The notes under the pieces: model-generated
Database searches by the model: none
Seen by the model: only the letters and a program-made list of their open reading frames with translations
What the model was told of the DNA's origin: nothing
Made by a program: the position numbers and the translations under genes
Source: Betaproteobacteria bacterium
GTDB taxonomy: Bacteria; Pseudomonadota; Gammaproteobacteria; Burkholderiales; Usitatibacteraceae
DNA length: 5,717 nucleotides
Assembly (NCBI GenBank): GCA_003105245.1
Contig: PQAI01000198.1
Span: 22,930-28,646, forward strand
Reading direction: 5' to 3'
Shown here: positions 1 through 5,717 of the stretch, one piece after another
How the letters are laid out: each line of letters opens with the position of its first letter
Position numbering within the stretch: the first letter of the stretch is position 1

Positions 1-761
1 GGCACCACGTTGATCCAGGTGCACCCGCTCTCGATGGCCATGGGCCAGAACCTCGCCGCGGAGAAGCGCGCGGGCATGACGAGCGAGCCGCCGTGCGCCA
101 GGGGGGCGAGCATCGTCACCGCGAAGGCGTTGATGTGGTAGAGAGGCAGCACCGCCGCCACGCGGTCGCCGGGACCCAGCGCGTGCTCGGCGCTGATGGC
201 GCGCGCGTTGGCCACGAGGTTCGCGTGCGAGAGCATGACGCCCTTGGGCTTGCCCGTCGTCCCGGAGGTGTACATGAGGAGGGCGAGGCTCCCGGGGGCC
301 ACCGGCGGCAGCGGCGCGCGGGCGTCCTCCTCGCGCTCGCCCGGCAGCGCGGGCGCCTCCGGATCCAGCTCGATCACCCGCAGCCCCCGCGGGATGCCCG
401 CCGCGAGCTCGCGCAGCCGCGGCGCCCACTCGGGCGAGGCGAACGCCACGCGGCTGTCGGAGTGGTCGAGCACGTAGCGCATCTGCTCGGGGCTGGAGAG
501 CAGGTTCACCGGGTTCACGCAGCAGCCGCCCGCCATGGCGCCCAGCAGCAGGCGCACGGTGGCGAGCCCGTTGGGCATCACGAGGGAGACGTGCGTGCCC
601 GGCCCGTATCCCTCGCGCCCGAGGAGCGCCGCCACGCGCCGTGCCGAGGCCGCGAGCTCCCCGAAAGTGAGCGCGGCTCCCGACTCGGCCGAGGTGAAGT
701 AGCGGGCCTGCCCGCGGGCGGCCGCCTGGCCCTCGATGAGGCTCGCGACGCTGCCTCCCAC
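1..761 (-). CDS. AMP-forming acyl-CoA ligase, SauT-like (partial, 3' end beyond the window)
   Basis: This is the N-terminal 253 residues of an adenylate-forming ligase (ANL / AMP-binding family), which activates a carboxylate with ATP to an acyl-adenylate and then to a CoA thioester. The frame is open from the GTG at 761 to the left edge. The phosphate-binding loop YTSGTTGKPKG lies at residues 164-174. A second family motif, PLYHINAF, is at 206-213, and the segment CVNPVNLLSSPEQMRYVLDHS at 81-101 is typical of the N-terminal subdomain. The C-terminal domain with the catalytic lysine is outside the window. The GTG start is chosen because it lies one base after the dehydrogenase stop, with GGGGG 7 nt upstream on the coding strand; no in-frame ATG is close by. 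Sitting directly after a SauS-like dehydrogenase, it is best read as sulfoacetate-CoA ligase (SauT-like). That substrate is inferred from context, since the visible half does not reveal specificity. Family call is very secure, substrate moderate. Confidence 0.9.
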   Translation of the reverse strand, partial: MGGSVASLIEGQAAARGQARYFTSAESGAALTFGELAASARRVAALLGREGYGPGTHVSLVMPNGLATVRLLLGAMAGGCCVNPVNLLSSPEQMRYVLDHSDSRVAFASPEWAPRLRELAAGIPRGLRVIELDPEAPALPGEREEDARAPLPPVAPGSLALLMYTSGTTGKPKGVMLSHANLVANARAISAEHALGPGDRVAAVLPLYHINAFAVTMLAPLAHGGSLVMPARFSAARFWPMAIESGCTWINVV

Positions 762-762
762 G

Positions 763-2190
763 CTAGCGCCCCCAGCGCGCGAAGTACGCGCCCAGCAGGT
801 CCTCGACGGCGGGAACGCGCTCGGGCAGGGGGCGCGACACGCGCGTGACGTTCATGTACTGGCGCACGTTCAGGTTGTCGGAGAAGTTGTTGCGCCCCCA
901 GGTGCCGCAGCCCATCGAGAGCGACACCGGCAGGCCGTTCGCGAAGCTGCCGCCGTTGGCGATGCAGTGCGCCTGGTTCAGGATCACCCGGGCGACGGGG
1001 AGCTTGAGCCCGAGATCGAGCGCGCGGTCGTCCTTCGCGCTGTGCAGCGACACCGAATGCCCGGCGCCCTGGAAGGCGTAGATTCGGCGCACCGTTTCCG
1101 TGGCCTCGGCGAAGTCGCGCACGCGGTAGACGGCGAGCACCGGCGAGAGCTTCTCCCCGGAGAACGGATGCCGCGGGCCCGCGCCGCCCGCCTCCACCAT
1201 GAGCACGCGCGCGGCGCCCGCGGCGGGATTCGCGAGCCCCGCGCGTTCCGCGATGAGACCCGCGGGCTGGCCGATGACGGCGGCCGAGAGCCTGCCGTCG
1301 GGCCACATCGCCTGGCGCAGGCGCTCGCGGTCCGCGCCGTCGAGCATCACGCAGCCGCGGCTCGCGAGCGCGGCGAGCATCGCGTCGGCCACCGCCTCCA
1401 CCAGCACGACGCTGTTCTCCGACGAGCAGCTGGTGGCGTGGTCGAAGGTCTTCGAAAGCACGATCTTCGCGGCGGCGTCCTCGAGGTCCGCCGTCTCGTC
1501 AACGATGGAGGCGACGTTGCCGGCGCCCACGCCGAAGGCGGGCGTGCCGCTCGCGTAGGCCGCGCGCACGTTGGCCTGCGAGCCCGTGGCGACCACGAGG
1601 TCGCACTGGCGCATGAGCTCGGCCGTCGCGTCCTTCGTGATGGGCGCCGGGAGCATCTGGACGAGGTCGGCCGGCGCGCCGATGCGCGCGAACTCGGCGT
1701 GCACGTACTCCAGGAGCCTCGCGCACGTGGAGGCGCCCTTGGGCGAGGGCGCGACGATCACGGCGTTGCGGGCCTTGAGCGCGTTGATGATCTTGTTGGC
1801 CGGCGTGGCCGCGGGATTGGTCGAGGGCGTGATGGCGCAGACCACGCCCACGGGCCGCGCGATCTCGACCACGCCCTTCGCGGCATCCTCCGCGATGACG
1901 CCCACGGTCTTCATGCCGTGCAGGTCTCGCAGCAGCCCGAGCGTCTTGCGGTGGTTCTTGCGGACCTTGTCCTCCACGTCGCCGATGCCCGTGTCGGCGA
2001 CCGCGAGCTCGGCGAGCGCGCGGTTCCTTCCCGGCTCGAGGATGGCCCACCCCGCGGCGGCCACGACCTCGTCGACGCGCGCCTGGTCGTAGCCGTCGGC
2101 GACGGCCTGCGCCGCGCGGGCGCGCGCCACCAGCGCCGCCACGGCCTCGAAGGCCGGGCCCCGGGCGCGGTCGTCAGCCGGGCTGGCCAT
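763..2190 (-). CDS. sauS: CoA-acylating aldehyde dehydrogenase, probable sulfoacetaldehyde dehydrogenase (acylating)
   Basis: A 475-residue cytoplasmic enzyme of the acylating aldehyde dehydrogenase clade (relatives EutE, SucD, AdhE N-terminal half), which interconverts an acyl-CoA and its aldehyde using NAD(P)H. Visible landmarks are TPSTNPAATP at 121-130, VATGSQANVRAAYASGTPA at 200-218, VGAGNV at 221-226, the nucleophile region HATSCSSENS at 251-260 with Cys255 as likely catalytic thiol, HPFSGEKLSP at 341-350, and MGCGTWGRNN at 426-435. The full pattern, especially TSCSSEN and MGCGTWG, matches what I know of SauS (sulfoacetaldehyde dehydrogenase, acylating). That enzyme reduces sulfoacetyl-CoA to sulfoacetaldehyde in sulfoacetate catabolism. 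Length is normal and nothing looks broken. ATG at 2190 is preferred over GTG at 2196 because GGAG (2196-2199) is 5 nt before the ATG but overlaps the GTG. Its start overlaps the end of tctA by 17 bp, and its stop is one base before the ligase start. Other acylating dehydrogenases, for example acting on succinyl-CoA, are the main alternative. Confidence 0.88.
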   Translation of the reverse strand: MASPADDRARGPAFEAVAALVARARAAQAVADGYDQARVDEVVAAAGWAILEPGRNRALAELAVADTGIGDVEDKVRKNHRKTLGLLRDLHGMKTVGVIAEDAAKGVVEIARPVGVVCAITPSTNPAATPANKIINALKARNAVIVAPSPKGASTCARLLEYVHAEFARIGAPADLVQMLPAPITKDATAELMRQCDLVVATGSQANVRAAYASGTPAFGVGAGNVASIVDETADLEDAAAKIVLSKTFDHATSCSSENSVVLVEAVADAMLAALASRGCVMLDGADRERLRQAMWPDGRLSAAVIGQPAGLIAERAGLANPAAGAARVLMVEAGGAGPRHPFSGEKLSPVLAVYRVRDFAEATETVRRIYAFQGAGHSVSLHSAKDDRALDLGLKLPVARVILNQAHCIANGGSFANGLPVSLSMGCGTWGRNNFSDNLNVRQYMNVTRVSRPLPERVPAVEDLLGAYFARWGR

Positions 2191-3703
2191 GGGCACTCCG
2201 GGAGGCGCGGATGCGCTGCAGGACGGCCTTGGCGAGCGGCCAGGCGAGGCCGGCGAAGGCGAGCGCGAGGATGCCGCCGCTGATCGGGCGGGTGAAGAAG
2301 ACGGTCCAGTCGTTGTCGAAGCTCACCATGGTGGTCATGAAGTTGGTTTCCGCGAGCGGCCCCAGGATCGTGCCCAGCACCAGCGGCGCGATCGGAAAGC
2401 CGTAGCGCTCGAAGAGGAAGCCCAGCACGCCGAAGGCCGCGATCACGTTGAGGTCCGACAGGTTGTTGCGGGCCGCGAACGCCCCCACGAAGCAGAACAC
2501 GACCACGAAGGCCGAGACGATGGCCTCCGGCGCCTCCAGCACCTTGCAAAGCGGCCGGATCGCGAAGTAGCCGAGGATGCACATGCCGATCACGCCCGCG
2601 AACACGGTCGCGAAGACGGTGTAGACGAGGTCGGGGTTGGCCACGAACACCTGCGGGCCCGGCTGGATCCCGTGCAGGAGGAACGCCGCGAGGATGATGG
2701 CGGTGGCGCCGCTGCCGGGTATGCCCATCGCGAGCAGCGGCACGAGCGCCCCGCCCACCGATGCCGTGGCCGCGGACTTCGCCGCGACGATGCCTTCCGC
2801 GGCGCCGGAGCCCAGCGCGGCGCGGTTCTTCCCGTACTGGCTCTCGATGCCGTAGGCCACGAAGGCCGAGACCGTGGCGCCGGCGCCCGGCACGATGCCC
2901 ACGACGATGCCCGTCGCCGTGCCGCGCGCGAACGTCGCCTTCATCCCCAGGATGCTCGAAAGGCTCGGGAAGGCCGTGCGGAAGCGCGCCGCGCCGCTGC
3001 CCGCCTCGCCGCCCTCGGCCGCGAAGCCCGTGCCCATGCGGGTGAGCACCTCGCCGATGCCGTAGGCGCCCACCATCACCAGCAGGAACTCGACGCCGTC
3101 CTGCAGGAACGGCTGGCCGAAGGTGAAGCGCTCGGCGCCGTAGACCTCGTCCACGCCGACGGTCGCGATGAGCAGCCCCAGGCACAGGCTGATGAGGGCG
3201 TTGGCGAGCGAGCCCTGCGAAAGGGTCACGACGCTCGCCAGCCCGAAGAACACGATCGCGAAGAACTCGGGCGTGGAGAAGGCGAGCGCGAGGCCCGCCA
3301 CGGGCTTGGCGAGCAGCACCATCACGACCGCCGAGACGAGGCCGCCCACGAGCGCGGCGACGAGCGACCACCCCAGCGCGAGCGCCGCCTCGCCCTTCCT
3401 CGCCATCTCGTAGCCGTCCCAGATGAGGGGCACGTCCATGGGCTCGCCGGGGATGCGGAAGAGGATCGCGGTGATGGCCCCGCCGTAGGTGCCCGAGACG
3501 TACATCGCCGTGAGGAGGATGAGGGCCGGCGCGACCCCCATCTTGTAGGTGAAGGGCAGCGCCAGCACCACGCCCATCACCAGCGTGAGGCCGGGAAGCA
3601 CCGCGACCAGCATGCCCAGCACGAGGCCCGCCGCCAGCACGGCGAGGTTCACCGGCGTGAAGAGGTGGCCGAAGCCCGTGGCGAGGAGCGGGAGGACGTC
3701 CAT
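2174..3703 (-). CDS. tctA: Tripartite tricarboxylate transporter, large membrane subunit (TctA family)
   Basis: A 509-residue, strongly hydrophobic inner-membrane protein, the usual size for TctA, forming the translocation channel of a TTT importer driven by an ion gradient. Family signatures are seen in order: VLPGLTLVMGVVLALPF at 35-51, SGTYGGAITAILFRIPGEP at 70-88, GIVPGAGATVSAFVAYGIE at 269-287, SVGGALVPLLAMGIPGSGAT at 315-334 and HGIQPGP at 344-350. The two PG-containing motifs at about 37 and 272 reflect the internal two-fold repeat of the family. About ten or more membrane segments are apparent, with a hydrophilic loop near 226-247. The ATG at 3703 has GAGG (3712-3715) 8 nt upstream, overlapping the tctB stop codon. 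The gene starts 10 bp after tctB and overlaps the dehydrogenase start by 17 bp. The solute is set mainly by the binding protein and is not readable here; neighbours suggest an organosulfonate or other small carboxylate. Confidence 0.96.
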   Translation of the reverse strand: MDVLPLLATGFGHLFTPVNLAVLAAGLVLGMLVAVLPGLTLVMGVVLALPFTYKMGVAPALILLTAMYVSGTYGGAITAILFRIPGEPMDVPLIWDGYEMARKGEAALALGWSLVAALVGGLVSAVVMVLLAKPVAGLALAFSTPEFFAIVFFGLASVVTLSQGSLANALISLCLGLLIATVGVDEVYGAERFTFGQPFLQDGVEFLLVMVGAYGIGEVLTRMGTGFAAEGGEAGSGAARFRTAFPSLSSILGMKATFARGTATGIVVGIVPGAGATVSAFVAYGIESQYGKNRAALGSGAAEGIVAAKSAATASVGGALVPLLAMGIPGSGATAIILAAFLLHGIQPGPQVFVANPDLVYTVFATVFAGVIGMCILGYFAIRPLCKVLEAPEAIVSAFVVVFCFVGAFAARNNLSDLNVIAAFGVLGFLFERYGFPIAPLVLGTILGPLAETNFMTTMVSFDNDWTVFFTRPISGGILALAFAGLAWPLAKAVLQRIRASRSAHGQPG

Positions 3704-3713
3704 GGCGCGCGCC

Positions 3714-4241
3714 TCAGGAGACGCCGATGAGCCCGAGGAGCGCGAGCGAGAGCTCCCGGAAGGGCCCCGTGCCCAGCGGCAGCGAGATGTAGGCCACGCG
3801 CATGAAGATCACCACCAGGGCGAGGCTGCCGGCCAGCCCCAGCGCCGCCGTGAGCGCGGGCCTGCGCGTCCCCCCGAACCACGGGAAGGCCGCGAGGAAG
3901 ACGGCCGTGGCCGCGAAGAAGCCCATCCAGGGAACGACGACCACGTAGCCGACCACGAGTCCGACGCCCGCCGCGAGCTTGCCGGGATGGAGCGGCGGCC
4001 CGGCATCGTTCCCCTCGCCCGGGTCCGCGCCCGCGGCGCCCCGCGGGCGCGTGGCGAGCCGGCGGACGATCTCCCACGCGCACAGCGCCCCCATGAGGAC
4101 GAGGATCGCCTTGGGCCAGGCATCCGGCCCGATGCGCCCGGCGCCCACGTTCGAGGCGATCCGCGAGGCGACCGCGTAGAGCAGCACGGTCGCCGCGAGC
4201 AGCAGCCCGTGCGGCAGCACCAGGCGGAGGATGCTCGGCAT
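3714..4241 (-). CDS. tctB: Tripartite tricarboxylate transporter, small membrane subunit (TctB family)
   Basis: A 175-residue inner-membrane protein with about four hydrophobic segments, near residues 9-27, 43-57, 90-120 (possibly a helical pair) and 130-150, plus a further hydrophobic stretch at the C-terminus. This is the size and topology of TctB, the poorly conserved small subunit that pairs with TctA. The motif GRIGPDAWPKAILVLM at 35-50 corresponds to the family's typical Gly-Pro/aromatic-Pro stretch after the first helix. A polar Gly/Pro/Asp-rich loop spans about 65-87, the usual variable cytoplasmic loop of this family. It lies 12 bp after tctC and 10 bp before tctA. No good Shine-Dalgarno precedes the ATG at 4241 (only GAG, within and just after the tctC stop), so translation may depend on coupling to tctC. 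Sequence alone is weakly diagnostic for TctB, but position between tctC and tctA makes the call secure. Confidence 0.92.
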   Translation of the reverse strand: MPSILRLVLPHGLLLAATVLLYAVASRIASNVGAGRIGPDAWPKAILVLMGALCAWEIVRRLATRPRGAAGADPGEGNDAGPPLHPGKLAAGVGLVVGYVVVVPWMGFFAATAVFLAAFPWFGGTRRPALTAALGLAGSLALVVIFMRVAYISLPLGTGPFRELSLALLGLIGVS

Positions 4242-4253
4242 GGCGTGCGCCGC

Positions 4254-5216
4254 TCAGGACTTCTTCGGCATGTTGGCGTCGATGAGCGCGAGCTGCTCGG
4301 CCATGAACGGCCCCGCCTTGGCCGCGGGGATGTAGCTGTCGGCGAAGGCGAGCTCGTCGGCGAGGTATTTCCTGAATTCCGGCGAATGCGCCGCCTTGTC
4401 CATGGCGGCCGCCATGACGGCGAGCTGCTTCGGGTCGGTGCCCGCGCGCATCACGATGGCGCGGAACTGGCTGATGGCGAGCGTGACGCCGTACTTCTTC
4501 GCGAGCGCGATGTCCTCGTAGCCCACCTGCGGCTGCTCGGCGTAGAAGAGGATGGGGCGCATCTGCTTCGAATCGAGGAAGGAGCGCACGTCGCCCGCCT
4601 GCTCGATCACCACGTCGGCGTGGCCGCCGAGCACGGACGAATAGCGCTCGCCGGGCTTGGCGAAGGGCACCGGGCGGAACTTCGCGCCCTGCTCGTTGAA
4701 CTTGACCACGTGCATCTCGTCGGGGCCGCCGAAGCCGGTGATGCCCACCTTGATCTCGCGCGTCTTCGCCTCGGCGAGGAGCTCGTCGAAGGTCTTCCAC
4801 TTGGCGTCGGCCTTCACGAACAGGCCGCTGGGCTGGCGGATCATGATGCCGAGGGGCGCGAGGTCGGAGAGCTTGTAGCGGCCGGCGCCGCCCGCGAGCG
4901 TGCCCAGCGTGTCCGCGATGAAGACCGCCATCGAATGCCCGTCGGCCGGCGCGGAGAGCAGCTTCGTCATGCCGGTGTTGCCGGTGGCGCCGGCGATGTT
5001 GAGGATCGGGAGCGACACGCCGAGGTCCTTCTCGATGAGCGAGCCGAGGCGGCGCGCGAGCTGGTCCGCGCCTCCGCCGGCGCCCCAGGGCACGATGAAG
5101 TCCACGGGCCGCGAGGGGTACTTCGCCTGCGCGAAGGCGAGGCGCGGGGCGAGGGCGAGGGTGGAACCGGCGATGAGAAGCGAGCGGCGAAGCGCGTTCG
5201 GGTTCGGGTTGTCCAT
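4254..5216 (-). CDS. tctC: Tripartite tricarboxylate transporter substrate-binding protein (TctC / Bug family)
   Basis: A 320-residue periplasmic solute receptor that delivers ligand to TctAB. The N-terminus ALRRSLLIAGSTLALAPRLAFA (residues 8-29) is a signal peptide, cleaved probably after AFA (29) or AQA (31). The RRSLL core could make it a Tat substrate, though Sec is also possible. The mature protein opens with the family hallmark YPSRPVDFIVPWGAGGGAD at 33-51, where the GGGAD loop contacts the ligand carboxylate in Bug proteins. The second binding-loop region GATGNTGMTKLLSAPADGHSM is at 76-96. Length is standard and the C-terminus (ending KKS) is intact. The ATG at 5216 is well supported: AGGAGG (5222-5227 on the coding strand) sits 5 nt upstream, the best ribosome site in the operon, and the signal peptide starts right there. 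The same frame is open further upstream, but that would cross the divergent regulator. First gene of the operon. Substrate probably a small anionic carboxylate; sulfoacetate by context. Confidence 0.95.
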   Translation of the reverse strand: MDNPNPNALRRSLLIAGSTLALAPRLAFAQAKYPSRPVDFIVPWGAGGGADQLARRLGSLIEKDLGVSLPILNIAGATGNTGMTKLLSAPADGHSMAVFIADTLGTLAGGAGRYKLSDLAPLGIMIRQPSGLFVKADAKWKTFDELLAEAKTREIKVGITGFGGPDEMHVVKFNEQGAKFRPVPFAKPGERYSSVLGGHADVVIEQAGDVRSFLDSKQMRPILFYAEQPQVGYEDIALAKKYGVTLAISQFRAIVMRAGTDPKQLAVMAAAMDKAAHSPEFRKYLADELAFADSYIPAAKAGPFMAEQLALIDANMPKKS

Positions 5217-5221
5217 GGATT

Positions 5222-5227
5222 CCTCCT
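5222..5227 (-). promoter_or_regulatory. Strong ribosome binding site of tctC
   Basis: On the coding strand this reads AGGAGG, a perfect Shine-Dalgarno core, with a 5-nt spacer (AATCC) to the ATG at 5216. It fixes the start of the binding protein and is much stronger than the sites before tctB and tctA. This fits the usual need for an excess of periplasmic receptor over membrane subunits. Confidence 0.85.
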
Positions 5228-5291
5228 GGTGGGTGGCGGCTCGGCAGGGGCGGGTCTGGGTGCCCGCTTCCCGGGTGCGGCGTAGACTATG

Positions 5292-5309
5292 GTGCAGTTT
5301 GCGGTGCAC
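5292..5309. promoter_or_regulatory. Candidate operator: spaced inverted repeat GTGCA-N8-TGCAC
   Basis: Perfect 5-bp arms GTGCA (5292-5296) and TGCAC (5305-5309) flank an 8-bp spacer. A second, overlapping imperfect palindrome, TTTGCGGTGCACAAA (5298-5312), has TTTG and CAAA ends. GGTGCA also occurs as a direct repeat at 5291 and 5303, 12 bp apart. IclR-family proteins commonly bind imperfect palindromes of about 14-18 bp upstream of their own divergent gene. The regulator that binds here is inferred, not shown. Confidence 0.4.
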
Positions 5310-5310
5310 A

Positions 5311-5333
5311 AAAGTCCCGTTTTCCGGGATTTT
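5311..5333. promoter_or_regulatory. Candidate operator: palindrome with TCCCG / CGGGA arms
   Basis: TCCCG (5315-5319) and CGGGA (5325-5329) are perfect inverted arms around TTTTC. AAA (5311-5313) and TTT (5331-5333) extend the symmetry after one mismatched pair, giving arms of 9 bp with 8 matches. It lies 23-45 bp before the regulator start, a likely position for autoregulation. It could instead form a weak hairpin in the regulator mRNA leader. Confidence 0.4.
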
Positions 5334-5355
5334 CGCTGCGCAGGAGCGAGGTCGC

Positions 5356-5717
5356 ATGGAGAGCAACCAGTCGAACGCAGCCGCGGTGCGCGCCTTCCGC
5401 GTGCTGGAGGAAGTGGCGCGCCACCGCGACGGGTGCGCCCTGGCCGCCGTCGTCGAGGCCGTGGGGCTTCCGAAGCAGACGGTGCACCGGCTCGTGGGCC
5501 AGCTGCAGCTCGCGGGCCTCGTGGTGCGCGAGCCCGGCACGCGGCGCGTGCAGCTCGCGAGCCGGGTGGAGCGGTTCGCGCAGGCCGCGCTCATGAACGG
5601 GCCGGCGCGCGCCGAGCGCCACGCCATCCTCGCCTCCCTCGTCGAGGAGATCGGCGAGACCTGCAACCTCGCCGCTCTCGCGGGCACCGACATCGTGTAC
5701 CTCGACCGCGTCGAGAC
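5356..5717 (+). CDS. IclR-family transcriptional regulator (partial, 3' end beyond the window)
   Basis: The first 120 residues of an IclR-type regulator. A winged helix-turn-helix occupies about residues 8-70. It starts with AVRAFRVLEEVARHRDG, carries the recognition-helix region LPKQTVHRLVGQLQLAGLV at 38-56, and has a wing around 57-66. The effector-binding domain then begins, with family-typical ETCNLAALAGTDIVYLDRVE at 101-120. ATG at 5356 is chosen because the HTH domain needs it and purine-rich AGGAG (5342-5346) and GAGG (5348-5351) lie 9 and 4 nt upstream. It is transcribed away from the operon, a common arrangement for a local regulator that senses the substrate or an intermediate. In Cupriavidus the sulfoacetate cluster also carries an IclR-type gene (sauR), so this may be its functional counterpart. 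Effector and sign of control cannot be read from sequence. Confidence 0.92.
   Translation, partial: MESNQSNAAAVRAFRVLEEVARHRDGCALAAVVEAVGLPKQTVHRLVGQLQLAGLVVREPGTRRVQLASRVERFAQAALMNGPARAERHAILASLVEEIGETCNLAALAGTDIVYLDRVE

Larger units (their letters stand above)
5217..5355. promoter_or_regulatory. Divergent promoter / operator region between tctC and the IclR-type regulator
   Basis: This 139-bp gap is the only intergenic region of size in the window and must carry the start signals for both the leftward operon and the rightward regulator. The part from about 5282 to 5335 is distinctly richer in A and T than the surroundings and holds clustered inverted repeats. Only poor matches to sigma70 boxes are seen. 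On the minus strand CATAGT (5287-5292) resembles a -10 box, with no convincing -35. On the plus strand TATGGT (5288-5293) is similarly weak. Weak boxes would fit promoters that need activation, as is usual for catabolic operons controlled by an IclR activator, but exact promoters cannot be placed from sequence alone. Confidence 0.75.

Noticed and set aside
93..848. 251-codon plus-strand open frame opposite the ligase
   Set aside because: Antisense to a frame carrying the AMP-binding P-loop motif; Arg/His-rich with no recognisable domain.
2191..2196. GTG at 2196 as start of the aldehyde dehydrogenase
   Set aside because: The GGAG site overlaps this GTG but is correctly spaced for the ATG at 2190; the difference is only two residues.
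736..2283. 515-codon plus-strand open frame opposite the aldehyde dehydrogenase
   Set aside because: Mirror of a gene with clear acylating dehydrogenase motifs; composition unlike a real protein.
2189..3730. 513-codon plus-strand open frame opposite tctA
   Set aside because: Low-complexity Arg/Glu/His/Ala-rich product and a full mirror of tctA; a GC shadow.
5270..5275. CCCGGG palindrome in the intergenic region
   Set aside because: Six-base self-complementary GC site whose flanks do not extend the symmetry; expected by chance at this composition.
3549..5285. 578-codon plus-strand open frame opposite tctA, tctB and tctC
   Set aside because: It lies antisense to three clearly recognisable genes, its product is dominated by Arg, Gly, Ala, His and Glu with no domain, and long antisense frames are expected when third positions are almost all G or C.
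5287..5622. 111-codon minus-strand frame opposite the regulator
   Set aside because: It is antisense to a clear IclR winged-helix domain and has no recognisable content of its own.
5217..5693. Upstream extension of the tctC frame to 5693
   Set aside because: It would run antisense through the IclR regulator and place the signal peptide in the middle of the protein; the AGGAGG site fixes the start at 5216.

Overview
The window looks like part of a GC-rich proteobacterial chromosome, most likely a betaproteobacterium of the Burkholderiales type. By eye G+C is well above 65%, codon third positions are almost all G or C, and the operon is built around a tripartite tricarboxylate transporter (TTT), a family greatly expanded in that group. 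Taxonomy is inference only.

Layout: one leftward (minus-strand) operon of five genes fills about 5.2 kb, and a divergent IclR-type regulator starts at the right edge. In transcription order the operon is: periplasmic substrate-binding protein tctC (5216-4254), small membrane subunit tctB (4241-3714), large membrane subunit tctA (3703-2174), a CoA-acylating aldehyde dehydrogenase closely resembling sulfoacetaldehyde dehydrogenase SauS (2190-763), and an AMP-forming acyl-CoA ligase that runs off the left edge (761 to <1). Junctions are very tight: 12 bp, 10 bp, a 17-bp overlap and 1 bp. This indicates a single transcript with translational coupling. The 139-bp gap between tctC and the regulator (5217-5355) is the only non-coding stretch of any size. 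It holds both start regions and several palindromes that could be operators.

How the genes could work together: the TTT system would bring an organic anion into the cell, the ligase would convert its carboxylate to a CoA thioester, and the acylating dehydrogenase would reduce the thioester to an aldehyde. Ligase plus acylating dehydrogenase plus IclR regulator is the logic of the sulfoacetate pathway described in Cupriavidus necator (sauRSTU), in which sulfoacetaldehyde is then cleaved by Xsc. Here the MFS importer SauU of that cluster appears to be replaced by a complete TTT transporter. No xsc, pta or sulfite-handling gene is visible in the window, so the sulfoacetate assignment is a well-motivated inference and not proven.

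No RNA genes, insertion sequences, CRISPR arrays or clear terminators were found. The long plus-strand open frames opposite the operon are GC-driven shadows.
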